Assembly: GCF_024355225.1 (NCBI RefSeq)
Contig: NZ_VCNH01000005.1
Location: forward strand, 54,986 to 118,985
Direction of reading: 5' to 3'
DNA from: Roseovarius sp. M141
GTDB taxonomy: Bacteria > Pseudomonadota > Alphaproteobacteria > Rhodobacterales > Rhodobacteraceae
Length of the DNA stretch: 64,000 bases
The position numbers and the translations under genes are program-made. Every line of letters begins with the position of its first letter. Positions within the stretch are counted from its first letter, which is position 1. The notes beneath the pieces were generated by a model that saw only the letters and a program-made list of their open reading frames with translations, did not search any database and had not been told where the DNA came from. Shown here piece after piece: positions 35,407-44,105 of the stretch.

Positions 35407-36654
35407 TCAGAACAGAAGGGGCCCGAAACCGATCACCAGATACACCACGATCAGGATGCCCAGATACGGCAGCACGGCGCGGGTGATCTTTTCAATCGGC
35501 AGGTTTGCGGTGGTCGAAGCAACGAACAGGTTGATCGCGACGGGCGGTGTCACCATGCCGATGGCAAGGCCGACAACGATGATGATACCGAAATGCACCG
35601 TGCCAAGCCCCAGTTGCAGCGCCAGCGGCAGCAGCATCGGGGTCAGGATCACGAGGGCCGAGGCGGTCTCAAGGAACACGCCGGTGACGAGGATGATCAC
35701 CATGATCACCAGCAGCAGCATGTAGAGGTTGCCGGTCAGCGCCAGCGCGAATTCGGCAATGGCGCCGGGCACCTGCCAACTGCTCAGCGCCCAGCTGAGC
35801 ACCGACGAGGCCGAGATCACGAACATGATGACGGCGGTCGTCACGCCCGCGCGGATGACGATACGATAGAGCTGTTTCAGTGTCAGGTCGCGGTAGATGA
35901 ACAGCGACACGAGGATCGCGTAGTTCACCGCGACGACGGCGGCCTCGGACGGGGTGAAGATGCCGGAAAAGATCCCGCCGAGGATGATCAGCGGAGCAAA
36001 CAGGCCCCACATGGCGGACATCAGCGTGCGCGCGATTGTGGCCAGATTGAACGGCGTGCCGCGCGGATAGGCGCGCCGGTGGCCCTGGATCAGCGCGACG
36101 ATGATCAGGCCGACGCCCATTGCGACACCGGGGATGAAGCCGTTGAGAAACAGTTTCGACACTGATTCCTGCGCGATCACGGCGTAGATGATCATCGGCA
36201 CCGAGGGCGGGATCACCACTCCGATGGTGCCCGATGCCGCGATCAGCGATGCGGCGGCGGCGGGGTCATAGCCCTTGCGCTTGAGTTCGGGGACAAGGCT
36301 GGCGCCGACCGCTGCAGTCGTTGCCGCGCCCGAGCCGGAGATGGCGGCAAAGAACATGCCCGCAAGCACCGACACGATGCTCAGACCGCCCTTGATAAAC
36401 CCGAACATGGAATCGGCGAACGCCACCAGACGTTTGGAAATTTCGCCCTGCGCCATCACATCGCCCGCCAGCACGAACATCGGGACCGCCACCAGCGCAA
36501 AGCTGTTGATGCCCGAAAACATCTGCTGCGGCACCACCATCAGCGGGATGCCCGACAGGTTCAGCGCGCCCATCGTCGCGGCACCGATCACCACCGCGAT
36601 GGGGATACCCATCAGCAGGAACAGCACGAACAGACCGGCAAGGACGAGGCTCAT
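35407..36654 (-). CDS. dctM: TRAP transporter large permease (DctM), system 1
   Basis: 415 residues from the ATG at 36654, which overlaps the dctQ stop by four bases. About 12 hydrophobic helices. Family motifs include GIPIAVVIGAATMGALNL near the start, SGSGAATTAAVGASLVPELKRKGYDPAAAASLIAASGTIGVVIPPS (three adjoining motifs around 90-140), GGIFSGIFTPSEAAVVAV near 225, and VTPPVAINLFVAS near the end. Together with the small permease and periplasmic binding protein it forms a Na+-driven importer for an organic acid or similar solute. Confidence 0.93.
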   Translation of the reverse strand: MSLVLAGLFVLFLLMGIPIAVVIGAATMGALNLSGIPLMVVPQQMFSGINSFALVAVPMFVLAGDVMAQGEISKRLVAFADSMFGFIKGGLSIVSVLAGMFFAAISGSGAATTAAVGASLVPELKRKGYDPAAAASLIAASGTIGVVIPPSVPMIIYAVIAQESVSKLFLNGFIPGVAMGVGLIIVALIQGHRRAYPRGTPFNLATIARTLMSAMWGLFAPLIILGGIFSGIFTPSEAAVVAVNYAILVSLFIYRDLTLKQLYRIVIRAGVTTAVIMFVISASSVLSWALSSWQVPGAIAEFALALTGNLYMLLLVIMVIILVTGVFLETASALVILTPMLLPLALQLGLGTVHFGIIIVVGLAIGMVTPPVAINLFVASTTANLPIEKITRAVLPYLGILIVVYLVIGFGPLLF

Positions 36655-37163
36655 TGGATCTCCGGCAGGTCGCTGGCCGCGTCGCGGGCAGGGCGCCCGG
36701 CAATCAGGCGGATCAGGTCGATGACCGACAGCATCGCCATCAGCGCGGCGGCGAGGGGCATGACGGCGTAGACATAGCTCATCGACAGGCGCAGCGACGG
36801 GGATTTCTGGAAGCTCTGCACGTTCATATAGCGGATGCCGATGATCGTCAGCGCCACCATGAAGGCAAGACTGACAAGGATCGCGGCGCCGGTGATCAGG
36901 CGGCGCGGGCCATCCGGCAGGCTGTCGCGCAGCAGCGCCACGGCCAGATGCCGGCCCTGTTGCCATGCCAGCGCCGCGCCCAGAAAAGTGATCCAGATCA
37001 ACAGGAAGCGCGCGACCTCCTCGGTCCACGACACCGAGGTAAAGGCCACACGCGAGACGATTTGAAGGGTGATGACCGCCGTCAGGGCGGCCATCCCGAT
37101 AAACACCACGGGCCTCAGGACTGCGCCCAGCAGGCGATCGATCCGATCAAGGCCCGCCAGCAT
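36651..37163 (-). CDS. dctQ: TRAP transporter small permease (DctQ), system 1
   Basis: 170 residues from the ATG at 37163 (MLAGLDRIDRLLGAVLRP). Four hydrophobic helices of the usual DctQ layout, with the conserved VSWTEEVARFLLIWITFLGAA segment at about 45-65. It lies one base after the binding-protein gene and its stop overlaps the dctM start, so all three are translationally linked. Confidence 0.92.
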   Translation of the reverse strand: MLAGLDRIDRLLGAVLRPVVFIGMAALTAVITLQIVSRVAFTSVSWTEEVARFLLIWITFLGAALAWQQGRHLAVALLRDSLPDGPRRLITGAAILVSLAFMVALTIIGIRYMNVQSFQKSPSLRLSMSYVYAVMPLAAALMAMLSVIDLIRLIAGRPARDAASDLPEIQ

Positions 37164-37164
37164 G

Positions 37165-38160
37165 TTACTGCGCCGCGCCTGCGCTGATCTGCTCCTGAAT
37201 GCGGGGCAGGTAATCACCGAATTTGGCGCCGTATTTCTCGTAGACCGGCTTGACCGCTTCGGCGAAAATGGTCAGGTCGGCGCTGTCGTTGATCACCATG
37301 CCCGCATCGCGCAGCGATTGCATCTGTGCGTCCTGCTCGCTGGCGTTCAGGGCGCGCTCGAATTCAGCGGCCTCTTGCGCGGCGTCCTCGATGATGGTCT
37401 GCGCCTGCTCGTCCAGCTTGTTCCAGACCGGCAGGCCCATGACGAAAATCGCGGGCGCGTAGGAGTGGCGCGTCATGGTCATGTTTGTCTGCGTCTCGTT
37501 CAGCTTGAAGGAATGGACGACGTTGACCGGGTTTTCCTGCCCGTCGATGGTGCCCTGCTGCATCGCGGTCAGCGCCTCGGTCCAGGCCATCGGGATGGCA
37601 TCGGCGCCCAGCTCGCGGAAGGTGTCGATATAAACGGGGTTTTCCATGACGCGGATGCGCAGGCCCTGCATGTCGGCAGGGGTGTTCACCGCGCGCTCGG
37701 AATTGGTGAGGTTGCGAAACCCACGCTCGGCATAGGCGAGGCCCTTGAGGTTGACCTCGGACAGGCGGTCCAGCAATTCCTGACCGATCTCACCGTCCAG
37801 CACGTCATAGGCGGCCTGCGAGGACGGGAACAGGAAGGGCAGTTCGAACACGGCCATATCCTCAACGAAATTGGACACCGGCCCGTTGGTGATCAGGCCC
37901 ATATCGACCGTGCCGATCTGCATCCCTTCCAGCAGCGTGCGCTCGTCGCCCAGCGTGGCGTTGGGGAAAACTTCGACGGTGATCGCGCCGCCCGAACGTT
38001 CGTCGACCAGATCGCGGAACTTGGTCGCGGCGGCGTGAAACGCGTCCTGTTCGTTCACCACATGCGCAAGGCGCAGGGTAACGGGCGCGATTTCGGCCAG
38101 CGCCGGCAGGGGGGCGGTAAGGGTGGCAGCGATGGCTGCGAGTTTGAAAAACGTTTTCAT
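37165..38160 (-). CDS. dctP: TRAP transporter solute-binding protein (DctP), system 1
   Basis: 331 residues from the ATG at 38160; longer in-frame starts are upstream shadow. A Sec signal covers residues 1-23 (MKTFFKLAAIAATLTAPLPALA). The mature protein follows the DctP family: TLRLAHVVNEQDAFHAAATK, FPNATLGDERTLLEGMQIGTVDM, LRIRVMENPVYIDTFRELGA with the carboxylate-binding Arg near 170, and a QQGTIDGQENP segment near 210, which is typical of C4-dicarboxylate-like binders. It is exported to the periplasm and delivers the ligand to the DctQM permease. The ligand is unknown. Confidence 0.92.
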   Translation of the reverse strand: MKTFFKLAAIAATLTAPLPALAEIAPVTLRLAHVVNEQDAFHAAATKFRDLVDERSGGAITVEVFPNATLGDERTLLEGMQIGTVDMGLITNGPVSNFVEDMAVFELPFLFPSSQAAYDVLDGEIGQELLDRLSEVNLKGLAYAERGFRNLTNSERAVNTPADMQGLRIRVMENPVYIDTFRELGADAIPMAWTEALTAMQQGTIDGQENPVNVVHSFKLNETQTNMTMTRHSYAPAIFVMGLPVWNKLDEQAQTIIEDAAQEAAEFERALNASEQDAQMQSLRDAGMVINDSADLTIFAEAVKPVYEKYGAKFGDYLPRIQEQISAGAAQ

Positions 38161-38248
38161 CTGGCATCTCCCGGGGACTATGGCGCGCGGCGCGCGGCTG
38201 GTGCGGGCATATGGCGCAAATGATCCGGGCGATGCAAGGGCAGGGGGA

Positions 38249-39247
38249 TCAGGCGGCCCGAACCCCCTCGATCTGCGCCAGCACCTCGGCGACGAGGCGC
38301 AGGGAATGCTGGCGCGCCGCCGGATCGTGGATCTGGCTGGCAAGGATCATCTCATCGGGTTGGTAGCGATCCTTCAGCTGGGTCAGGGTCTTGGCGATCG
38401 TGGCCTTTGATCCCACCGCGGACACCCGCAGCGCCTGATTGACCGCGCGCGTCATGTCGGGGCCGATGGCGGCCTCGATATCGTCCACAGGGGCGGGCAG
38501 TTTGCCGGGCATGCCGGTGCGCAGCCGCGCGAACGCCTGCTGCATCGAGGTGGCAAGCCGCGCGCCCTCGGCATCCGTATCGGCGGCAAAGACATTGGCG
38601 GCCAGCATGAAATAAGGGCGGTCCAGATGCTGCGACGGTTCGAACCGCTCGCGGTAGATCTGCACGGCTTGGTCCAGCGCATCGGGCGCGAAATGCGAGG
38701 CGAACGCATAGGGCAGGCCCAGATGCGCCGCCAGTTGCGCACCGTATAGGCTGGACCCAAGGATCCACACCGGCACATGCGTGCCCTCGCCGGGATGGGC
38801 GGCAACGGGCGCGCCGGGGCGCGGATCGCCCAGATAGCCGATCAGCTCGGCCACGTCATCGGGGAAACTGTCGCCGCCCATGCCGCGCCGCAGCGCGCGC
38901 GCCACCGCCATATCGCCGCCCGGCGCGCGGCCAAGGCCCAGATCGATGCGGTCGGGGTGGATCGTGGCCAGCGTGCCGAACTGCTCGGCAATCGTCAGCG
39001 GCGCGTGGTTGGGCAGCATGATACCGCCTGCGCCAACGCGGATGTGCTTTGTGGCATTCGCGATATGGCCGATCAGCACCGACGTGGCGGCGCTGGCGAT
39101 GCCGGGCATGTTGTGATGCTCGGCCAGCCAATAGCGGGTATAGCCTGCGCCCTCGGCCACGCGGGCCAGATCGACGCTGCTGGCGATGGCGGCGCGGGTG
39201 TCTGTCCCCTCGGGGACCGGCGCGAGGTCAAGAACGGAATAGAGCAT
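38249..39247 (-). CDS. Luciferase-like (LLM) flavin-dependent monooxygenase
   Basis: 332 residues from the ATG at 39247, with an AAAGGGG site upstream; a start five codons earlier overlaps that site. A TIM-barrel bacterial-luciferase-like protein: [30 protein letters not shown] motif split at about 28-52, [23 protein letters not shown] at about 75-97, and [14 protein letters not shown] at about 103-116. It uses reduced flavin to oxidise a substrate or may be an FMN-dependent oxidoreductase. It is first in a - strand set with TRAP system 1 and the amidase, 88 bases before dctP, so it may act on the imported solute. Confidence 0.87.
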   Translation of the reverse strand: MLYSVLDLAPVPEGTDTRAAIASSVDLARVAEGAGYTRYWLAEHHNMPGIASAATSVLIGHIANATKHIRVGAGGIMLPNHAPLTIAEQFGTLATIHPDRIDLGLGRAPGGDMAVARALRRGMGGDSFPDDVAELIGYLGDPRPGAPVAAHPGEGTHVPVWILGSSLYGAQLAAHLGLPYAFASHFAPDALDQAVQIYRERFEPSQHLDRPYFMLAANVFAADTDAEGARLATSMQQAFARLRTGMPGKLPAPVDDIEAAIGPDMTRAVNQALRVSAVGSKATIAKTLTQLKDRYQPDEMILASQIHDPAARQHSLRLVAEVLAQIEGVRAA

Positions 39248-39314
39248 GTCGGCCCCTTTCATCTGCTTGCCCCTGATCTGGGCATTGGCGACCCGGATGA
39301 CAACAGCGGCGGCA

Positions 39315-39332
39315 CTGGACAGGAATGTCTAG
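39315..39332. promoter_or_regulatory. Candidate TetR operator in the divergent region (site A)
   Basis: CTGGACAGGAATGTCTAG fits a dyad CTGGACA-N4-TGTCCAG with one mismatch. It lies in the 133-base gap between the luciferase-like gene (- strand) and the dehydrogenase-TetR operon (+ strand). A second match with one mismatch occurs at 42530 before TRAP system 2. Two related dyads at two promoters around a TetR gene suggest its operators; this is inference. Confidence 0.5.
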
Positions 39333-39380
39333 ACAGAGTTCCACCGCCGATTTATCGTGCCTGAAACAGGGAGCAGCGCC

Positions 39381-41801
39381 ATGAAATCGCATTACAGGGT
39401 TGTCGTCATCGGGGGCGGCGTGGTCGGGGCGTCGGTGCTGTATCACCTGGCCAAGATGGGCTGGCGCGATGTGTGCCTGATCGAACGGTCGATCCTGACC
39501 GCCGGATCGTCCTGGCATGCGGCGGGCGGGTTTCACGCGCTGAACGCCGATCCCAACATCGCCGCGCTGCAAGGCTATACCATCGACCTGCTGCCCCGGA
39601 TCGAGGCCGAAAGCGGCCAGTCGGTCGGCATGCACATGACCGGGGGGCTGACGCTGGCCGGCACGCCGGATCGCTGGGACTGGCTGCAATCGGCCTACCG
39701 CGTGTTCCAGTCCATCGGGATCGAGGATTGCCGTCTGGTGACACCGGACGAGGCGGTGGAGCTGAACCCGCTATTGTCCAAGGACGGCATCCTTGGCGGC
39801 ATGTGGGCGGATCGCGAGGGGTATCTGGACCCCACGGGGACAGTGCACGCCTACGCACGCGCCGCGAAGCTGAACGGCGCCGAGGTGATCGAACATAACC
39901 GCGTGCTGGAGCTGACCCAGACCGCCGATGGCTGGGAGGTCGTGACCGAGCAGGGCACCATCCACACCGAACATGTGGTCAACGCCGCCGGCCTCTGGGC
40001 CAAGCAGGTGGGCCGCATGGCGGGCATCGAACTGCCGGTCGCGCCGCTGAAACATCACTACCTGATTTCCGATGCGATCCCGGCGCTGGAGGCGATTGAT
40101 TTCGAAGTGCCGATGACCGTGGATCTGGAGGGCTTCACCTATCTGCGGCAGGATCAGAAGGGTGTATTGCTGGGGATCTACGAGGTCGAGCATGAACACT
40201 GGGCGCTGGACGGCGCACCGTGGGATTACGGGATGGACCTGTTTCAGGAACAGACCGACCGGATCGAACACGAGCTGACCAAGGGGTTCGAACGCTACCC
40301 CGCGCTCCAGGAGGTCGGGGTCAAGACATGGGTCAACGGCGCGTTTACCTTTTCCCCCGATGGCAATCCGCTGGTCGGGCCGGTGCCGGGCAAGCGCGGC
40401 TATTGGTGCGCCTGCGCGGTGATGGCCGGGTTCCTGCAAGGTGGCGGCGTCGGCAAAAGCCTCGCCGAATGGATCATCCATGGCGAGCCGGAGGCCGATG
40501 TCTTTGGCATGGATGTGGCCCGCTATGGCGATTACGCGCAGAACAAACGCTTCATCCGCGAGACCACCGGCCAGTTCTACAGCCGCCGGTTCGTGATGAC
40601 CTACCCGAATGAACAGCTGCCCGCCGGGCGCCCGCTGAAAATGGCGCCCGCGCATGACGCGATGACCGCCGCCGGCGCGCGCTGGGGTGCCTCTTACGGT
40701 CTGGAAGTGCCGCTGTATTTTGCCCCCGAGGGATTCGCCGAGCGCGGCTCGCTGAAACGCTCGAACGCGCATGATATCGTGGGGGATGAGTGCCGCGCGG
40801 TGCGCGAGGCGGCGGGGCTGCTCGATATCACCGCCTTTTCCCGCTACGAGGTGACGGGACCAAACGCGACCGAATGGCTGGACCGGCTGCTGCCCTGCCG
40901 CCTGCCGAAACCGGGGCGCGCGCGGCTGGCGCCGATGCTGGGCCATGACGGGCGGCTGAAAGGCGATCTGACGGTGTTCAACTGGGGGCAGGGGGCCGAT
41001 GGCACGCCGGTCTACTGGCTGATGGGGTCGTATTACCTGCGCGCGTGGCACATGCGCTGGTTCAGTGACCATGCGCAGGCAGGCGCAGAGGTGCGCGATA
41101 TCTCGGACGACACCACCGGTTTCGCCCTCGCCGGGCCGAAATCGCGCGAGATCCTGCAACGCCTGTGCGAGGCCGATATTTCCGCGCTGCCCTTCATGGG
41201 CTGCGATCACATCGACGTTGGCCTGATCCGCGCCAAGGTGGGCCGCCTGTCGGTGACGGGCGAACTGGGCTATGAAATCCACTGCCACTCCAGCCAGCAT
41301 ATCGCGCTGCGCCGCGAATTGCTGAAGGCGGGCGCCGATCTGGGCCTGCGCGAGGTCGGCTTCAACGCGCTGCTGTCCCTGCGGCTGGAGAAGAGTTTCG
41401 GCATCTGGTCGGCCGAATTCACCCAGGGCTATACGGCGGCGATGACCGGCATGGACCGCTGGATCGACTGGCAAAAGCCCGATTTCATCGGCCGCGACGC
41501 GGCACTGGCCGAACGCGACGGCACCGGTCCGGACAAGGTACTGGTGACGCTGGAGGTGGACGCAGACGGCGCCGATGCCAGCGGGTTCGAGCCGGTGTGG
41601 AAGGACGGCGAGAAGGTCGGCTTCGTCACCTCGGGCGGCTATGGGCACAGTCTGCAAAAATCGCTGGCGATGGCGCTGGTGCGCCCCGATGCCGCGACCG
41701 AGGGCACCGACCTGACCCTGCACATCGTCGGCGCCGAGCGCCCGGCGCGCGTCATCGCCCCGTCGCCCTATGACCCCGCAGGCACCGCGGTGCGGGGCTG
41801 A
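39381..41801 (+). CDS. Dimethylglycine/sarcosine dehydrogenase-like FAD and folate enzyme
   Basis: 806 residues, with a GGGAG site before the ATG. The N-terminal half is a DAO-type FAD oxidoreductase: VVVIGGGVVGASVLYHLAKMGW at the start (Rossmann loop, split here by family convention), SSWHAAGGFHALNADPN at about 43-60 (the Trp-His region where flavin is attached in relatives) and LVGPVPGKRGYWCACAVMAGF near 335. From about 415 the C-terminal half is a GcvT aminomethyltransferase-like domain (GLLDITAFSRYEVTGPNATEWLDRL, GELGYEIHCHS, LRLEKSFGIW). Such enzymes demethylate N-methylated amines and pass the carbon to tetrahydrofolate. It overlaps the TetR gene by one base. The substrate could be dimethylglycine, sarcosine or another N-methyl compound. 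Confidence 0.9.
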   Translation: MKSHYRVVVIGGGVVGASVLYHLAKMGWRDVCLIERSILTAGSSWHAAGGFHALNADPNIAALQGYTIDLLPRIEAESGQSVGMHMTGGLTLAGTPDRWDWLQSAYRVFQSIGIEDCRLVTPDEAVELNPLLSKDGILGGMWADREGYLDPTGTVHAYARAAKLNGAEVIEHNRVLELTQTADGWEVVTEQGTIHTEHVVNAAGLWAKQVGRMAGIELPVAPLKHHYLISDAIPALEAIDFEVPMTVDLEGFTYLRQDQKGVLLGIYEVEHEHWALDGAPWDYGMDLFQEQTDRIEHELTKGFERYPALQEVGVKTWVNGAFTFSPDGNPLVGPVPGKRGYWCACAVMAGFLQGGGVGKSLAEWIIHGEPEADVFGMDVARYGDYAQNKRFIRETTGQFYSRRFVMTYPNEQLPAGRPLKMAPAHDAMTAAGARWGASYGLEVPLYFAPEGFAERGSLKRSNAHDIVGDECRAVREAAGLLDITAFSRYEVTGPNATEWLDRLLPCRLPKPGRARLAPMLGHDGRLKGDLTVFNWGQGADGTPVYWLMGSYYLRAWHMRWFSDHAQAGAEVRDISDDTTGFALAGPKSREILQRLCEADISALPFMGCDHIDVGLIRAKVGRLSVTGELGYEIHCHSSQHIALRRELLKAGADLGLREVGFNALLSLRLEKSFGIWSAEFTQGYTAAMTGMDRWIDWQKPDFIGRDAALAERDGTGPDKVLVTLEVDADGADASGFEPVWKDGEKVGFVTSGGYGHSLQKSLAMALVRPDAATEGTDLTLHIVGAERPARVIAPSPYDPAGTAVRG

Positions 41802-42442
41802 TGCCCGGCGGCAACGTCAAGGTCACGCGCGCCGAGTGGCTGGCGGCGGCGCGCGACGTGCTGATCTCGGACGGGGTGGGCGAGGTGAAGGTGCTGACCC
41901 TCAGCGACAGGCTGGGCGTGTCGCGCTCCAGTTTCTACTGGTATTTCAAAAGCCGCGCCGACCTGCTGGAGGCGCTGCTGAGCGAATGGGAGGCGGGCAA
42001 TACCGGCGTGTTGGTACGCCACACGCAAATGCCCAGCGACACGATCACCGGCGCCGTCTGCAATCTGTTTCGCTGTTTCGTCGACCCGGACCTGTTCAAC
42101 CACCAGCTGGATTTCGCGGTGCGCGAATGGGCGCGGCGCGACGGTCATGTGCGCCATGTGATCGACCTTGGTGATACAAGCCGCCGCCTTGCGCTGACGC
42201 AGATGTTCGAGCGGTTCGGATACGCCCCCTACGAGGCCGACGCGCGGGCGCGGATCCTTTATTTCATGCAGATCGGCTATTACGCGCTGGACCTGTTCGA
42301 GCCGCTGGAGGAACGCCTGACCCGGATCGACGGCTATGTTCTGGGCTTTACCGGGCAAAACGCGCGCCCCGAGGAGCTGACCGCGCTGGCCGCCTATGCG
42401 CGCGGGGTGCAAGAGAAACAAGCCGTAGCCCGTCCTGCATAA
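41801..42442 (+). CDS. TetR-family transcriptional regulator
   Basis: 213 residues. The start overlaps the dehydrogenase stop (TGATG). The N-terminal helix-turn-helix is clear at about 20-50 (LTLSDRLGVSRSSFYWYFKSRADLLEALL). The rest is a helical ligand-binding domain. It probably controls the operon it lies in and the TRAP system that follows; matching dyads lie at 39315 and 42530. The inducer is unknown, but the imported or demethylated amine is a natural candidate. Confidence 0.9.
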   Translation: MPGGNVKVTRAEWLAAARDVLISDGVGEVKVLTLSDRLGVSRSSFYWYFKSRADLLEALLSEWEAGNTGVLVRHTQMPSDTITGAVCNLFRCFVDPDLFNHQLDFAVREWARRDGHVRHVIDLGDTSRRLALTQMFERFGYAPYEADARARILYFMQIGYYALDLFEPLEERLTRIDGYVLGFTGQNARPEELTALAAYARGVQEKQAVARPA

Positions 42443-42520
42443 CCCAAGGCGACACCGACGGCACGTGGCCGGGCAGGGGGCAGGGCGCTGGCCCGGTGGT
42501 TGACGCAGGGGAAAACGAGA

Positions 42521-42560
42521 TTGACAGAACTGGACAGATATGCCCAGTTAGCAAAATAAT
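42521..42560 (+). promoter_or_regulatory. Promoter and candidate TetR operator (site B) for TRAP system 2
   Basis: A consensus -35 box TTGACA sits at 42521-42526. Directly after it the dyad CTGGACAGATATGCCCAG (42530-42547) fits CTGGACA-N4-TGTCCAG with one mismatch and would lie in the spacer. An AT-rich stretch GCAAAATAAT follows at about 42551 and could be the -10 region. A repressor bound here would block polymerase. It shares ACTGGACAG with the site at 39314. Confidence 0.55.
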
Positions 42561-42610
42561 TCGGGTCGGGTGCCCTGGGGGAACCGACCGCACAGGGGGG
42601 GACACCACAC

Positions 42611-43606
42611 ATGATTTCCAAACATATTCTGGGGCTGGGCACAGCCATCGCACTGGTGCTGAGCGCGCCTGCCATGGCCGAAACCACGCTGAAACTGGCG
42701 ACCGACTCGGGCGCCAAGGGATCGCCCTCGGGCGATGCGCTGGACCGCTGGGCGGCGCTGATCGCCGAGGGTACGGGCGGCGAAGTCACCGTCGACGTAT
42801 TCTATCAAAACGAACTGGGCAGTCAGGCCGAGGTGCTGGATCTGCTGGTCGCCGGTGATCTGGACATGATGATCAACTGGCCCGTCACCTCGTATGACGA
42901 ACGCCTTGGCGTGTTGTTCACCCCCTACATGGTCACCAGCTGGGAGGAGGCGTTCGAGGCCTACAAACCCGGCGGCTGGGTCAACGAGGTGCTGACCGAT
43001 ATCTGGGCCGATCTGGGGATCAAGTTCTTTGGCCCGTGGCCCGAAGGCTTTAACGGGATCGCCTCGCGCGACAAATACGCGATGACCCCCGAAGACGCAT
43101 CGGATCTGAAGATCCGCGTGCCCGCCATGTTCCCGATGGCCGAATCGGTGCAGGCGCTGGGATACCAGACCGCCACCATCGACTGGTCCGAGGTGTTCAG
43201 CGCCATTCAGACCGGCGTGGTCGATGGCGATGGTGCGAACATCATCTACTGGGATTACGAGTATTTCCGCGACGTGCTGGACTATTACAACCAGGTCAAG
43301 ATGCAGTTCATCACCGGCGTGATGACCATGAATCAGGGATCGTGGGAAGGCCTCAGCGAGGATCAGCAGCAGGCCGTCGCGGACGCCGCAACCACCGTGA
43401 TGAACGAAGCGTTCGAGCAGGCGCAGGAACGCGATCAATACTACATCCAGCAGGCCAAGGACGCGGGCATGACCTATATCGAGCCTTCTGACGAGGAGCT
43501 GAAGGGCATGGCGAAAACCGTGCGCGAAAAGGTCTGGCCGCTGATGGAGGACCGCGTCGGCAAGGACATCATGGACCAGATCCGTGCCAATGCCGCCGAG
43601 CTCTGA
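42611..43606 (+). CDS. dctP: TRAP transporter solute-binding protein (DctP), system 2
   Basis: 331 residues with a Sec signal at 1-23 (ISKHILGLGTAIALVLSAPA followed by MAE). The mature part has LKLATDSGAKGSPSGDALDRW, FYQNELGSQAEVLDLLVAGDLDMM, LKIRVPAMFPMAESVQALGY with the family Arg near 174, and AIQTGVVDGDGANIIYWDYEYF. It has more Trp/Tyr at the binding site than system 1, which may suit a cationic or zwitterionic ligand. It follows the TetR gene by 168 bases and has its own promoter. It is the first gene of a P-Q-M operon. Confidence 0.92.
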   Translation: MISKHILGLGTAIALVLSAPAMAETTLKLATDSGAKGSPSGDALDRWAALIAEGTGGEVTVDVFYQNELGSQAEVLDLLVAGDLDMMINWPVTSYDERLGVLFTPYMVTSWEEAFEAYKPGGWVNEVLTDIWADLGIKFFGPWPEGFNGIASRDKYAMTPEDASDLKIRVPAMFPMAESVQALGYQTATIDWSEVFSAIQTGVVDGDGANIIYWDYEYFRDVLDYYNQVKMQFITGVMTMNQGSWEGLSEDQQQAVADAATTVMNEAFEQAQERDQYYIQQAKDAGMTYIEPSDEELKGMAKTVREKVWPLMEDRVGKDIMDQIRANAAEL

Positions 43607-44105
43607 TATAGTCGCAGGTCCCGCCGCCCGTATCGGCGGGGCCATCGCGTGGCTGCTGGATATCGTCGCGGTGGCGACGTCACTGGCGGTCGCGGGGCTG
43701 ATGGCGTTTCTGGTGCTGGCGCGCTACGTGCTGGGCCTGTCCATCGTCGGGCTGCATGAATTGATCATGCTGGCGGCGGTCGCGCTCTATATGGTTGGCG
43801 CTGTCATCGCCTCGCGCAAGCGCGACCATCTGACCGTCGACTGGATCGCCGGGGCCATCACGGCGCCGCGCGGCAAGGCGGCGCATGATCTGCTGATCGC
43901 GACGCTGACCATCATCATCACCATCTTCTTCATCGTCTGGGCTTATTGGATGTTTTCATGGGGGCTGAAACGCCCGCAGACGACACCGGCCTATCAGATC
44001 CCGCTCTGGGTGCCGCAAATGGCCATCGGCCTGGCTGCCATAGGGTGTTTTTGCTACGCGGTGCGCGATTTCATCGCTGCCCTGCTTCGACTAAGGCGCG
44101 TCTGA
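43590..44105 (+). CDS. dctQ: TRAP transporter small permease (DctQ), system 2
   Basis: 171 residues from the ATG at 43590, overlapping the end of dctP by 17 bases; a GTG two codons upstream is an alternative. Four hydrophobic helices are visible, with a basic SRKRDHLTVDWIAGAI loop at about 70-85 where DctQ proteins usually have R-K-x-x-H-I. It ends directly against dctM. Confidence 0.9.
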   Translation: MPPSSDIVAGPAARIGGAIAWLLDIVAVATSLAVAGLMAFLVLARYVLGLSIVGLHELIMLAAVALYMVGAVIASRKRDHLTVDWIAGAITAPRGKAAHDLLIATLTIIITIFFIVWAYWMFSWGLKRPQTTPAYQIPLWVPQMAIGLAAIGCFCYAVRDFIAALLRLRRV

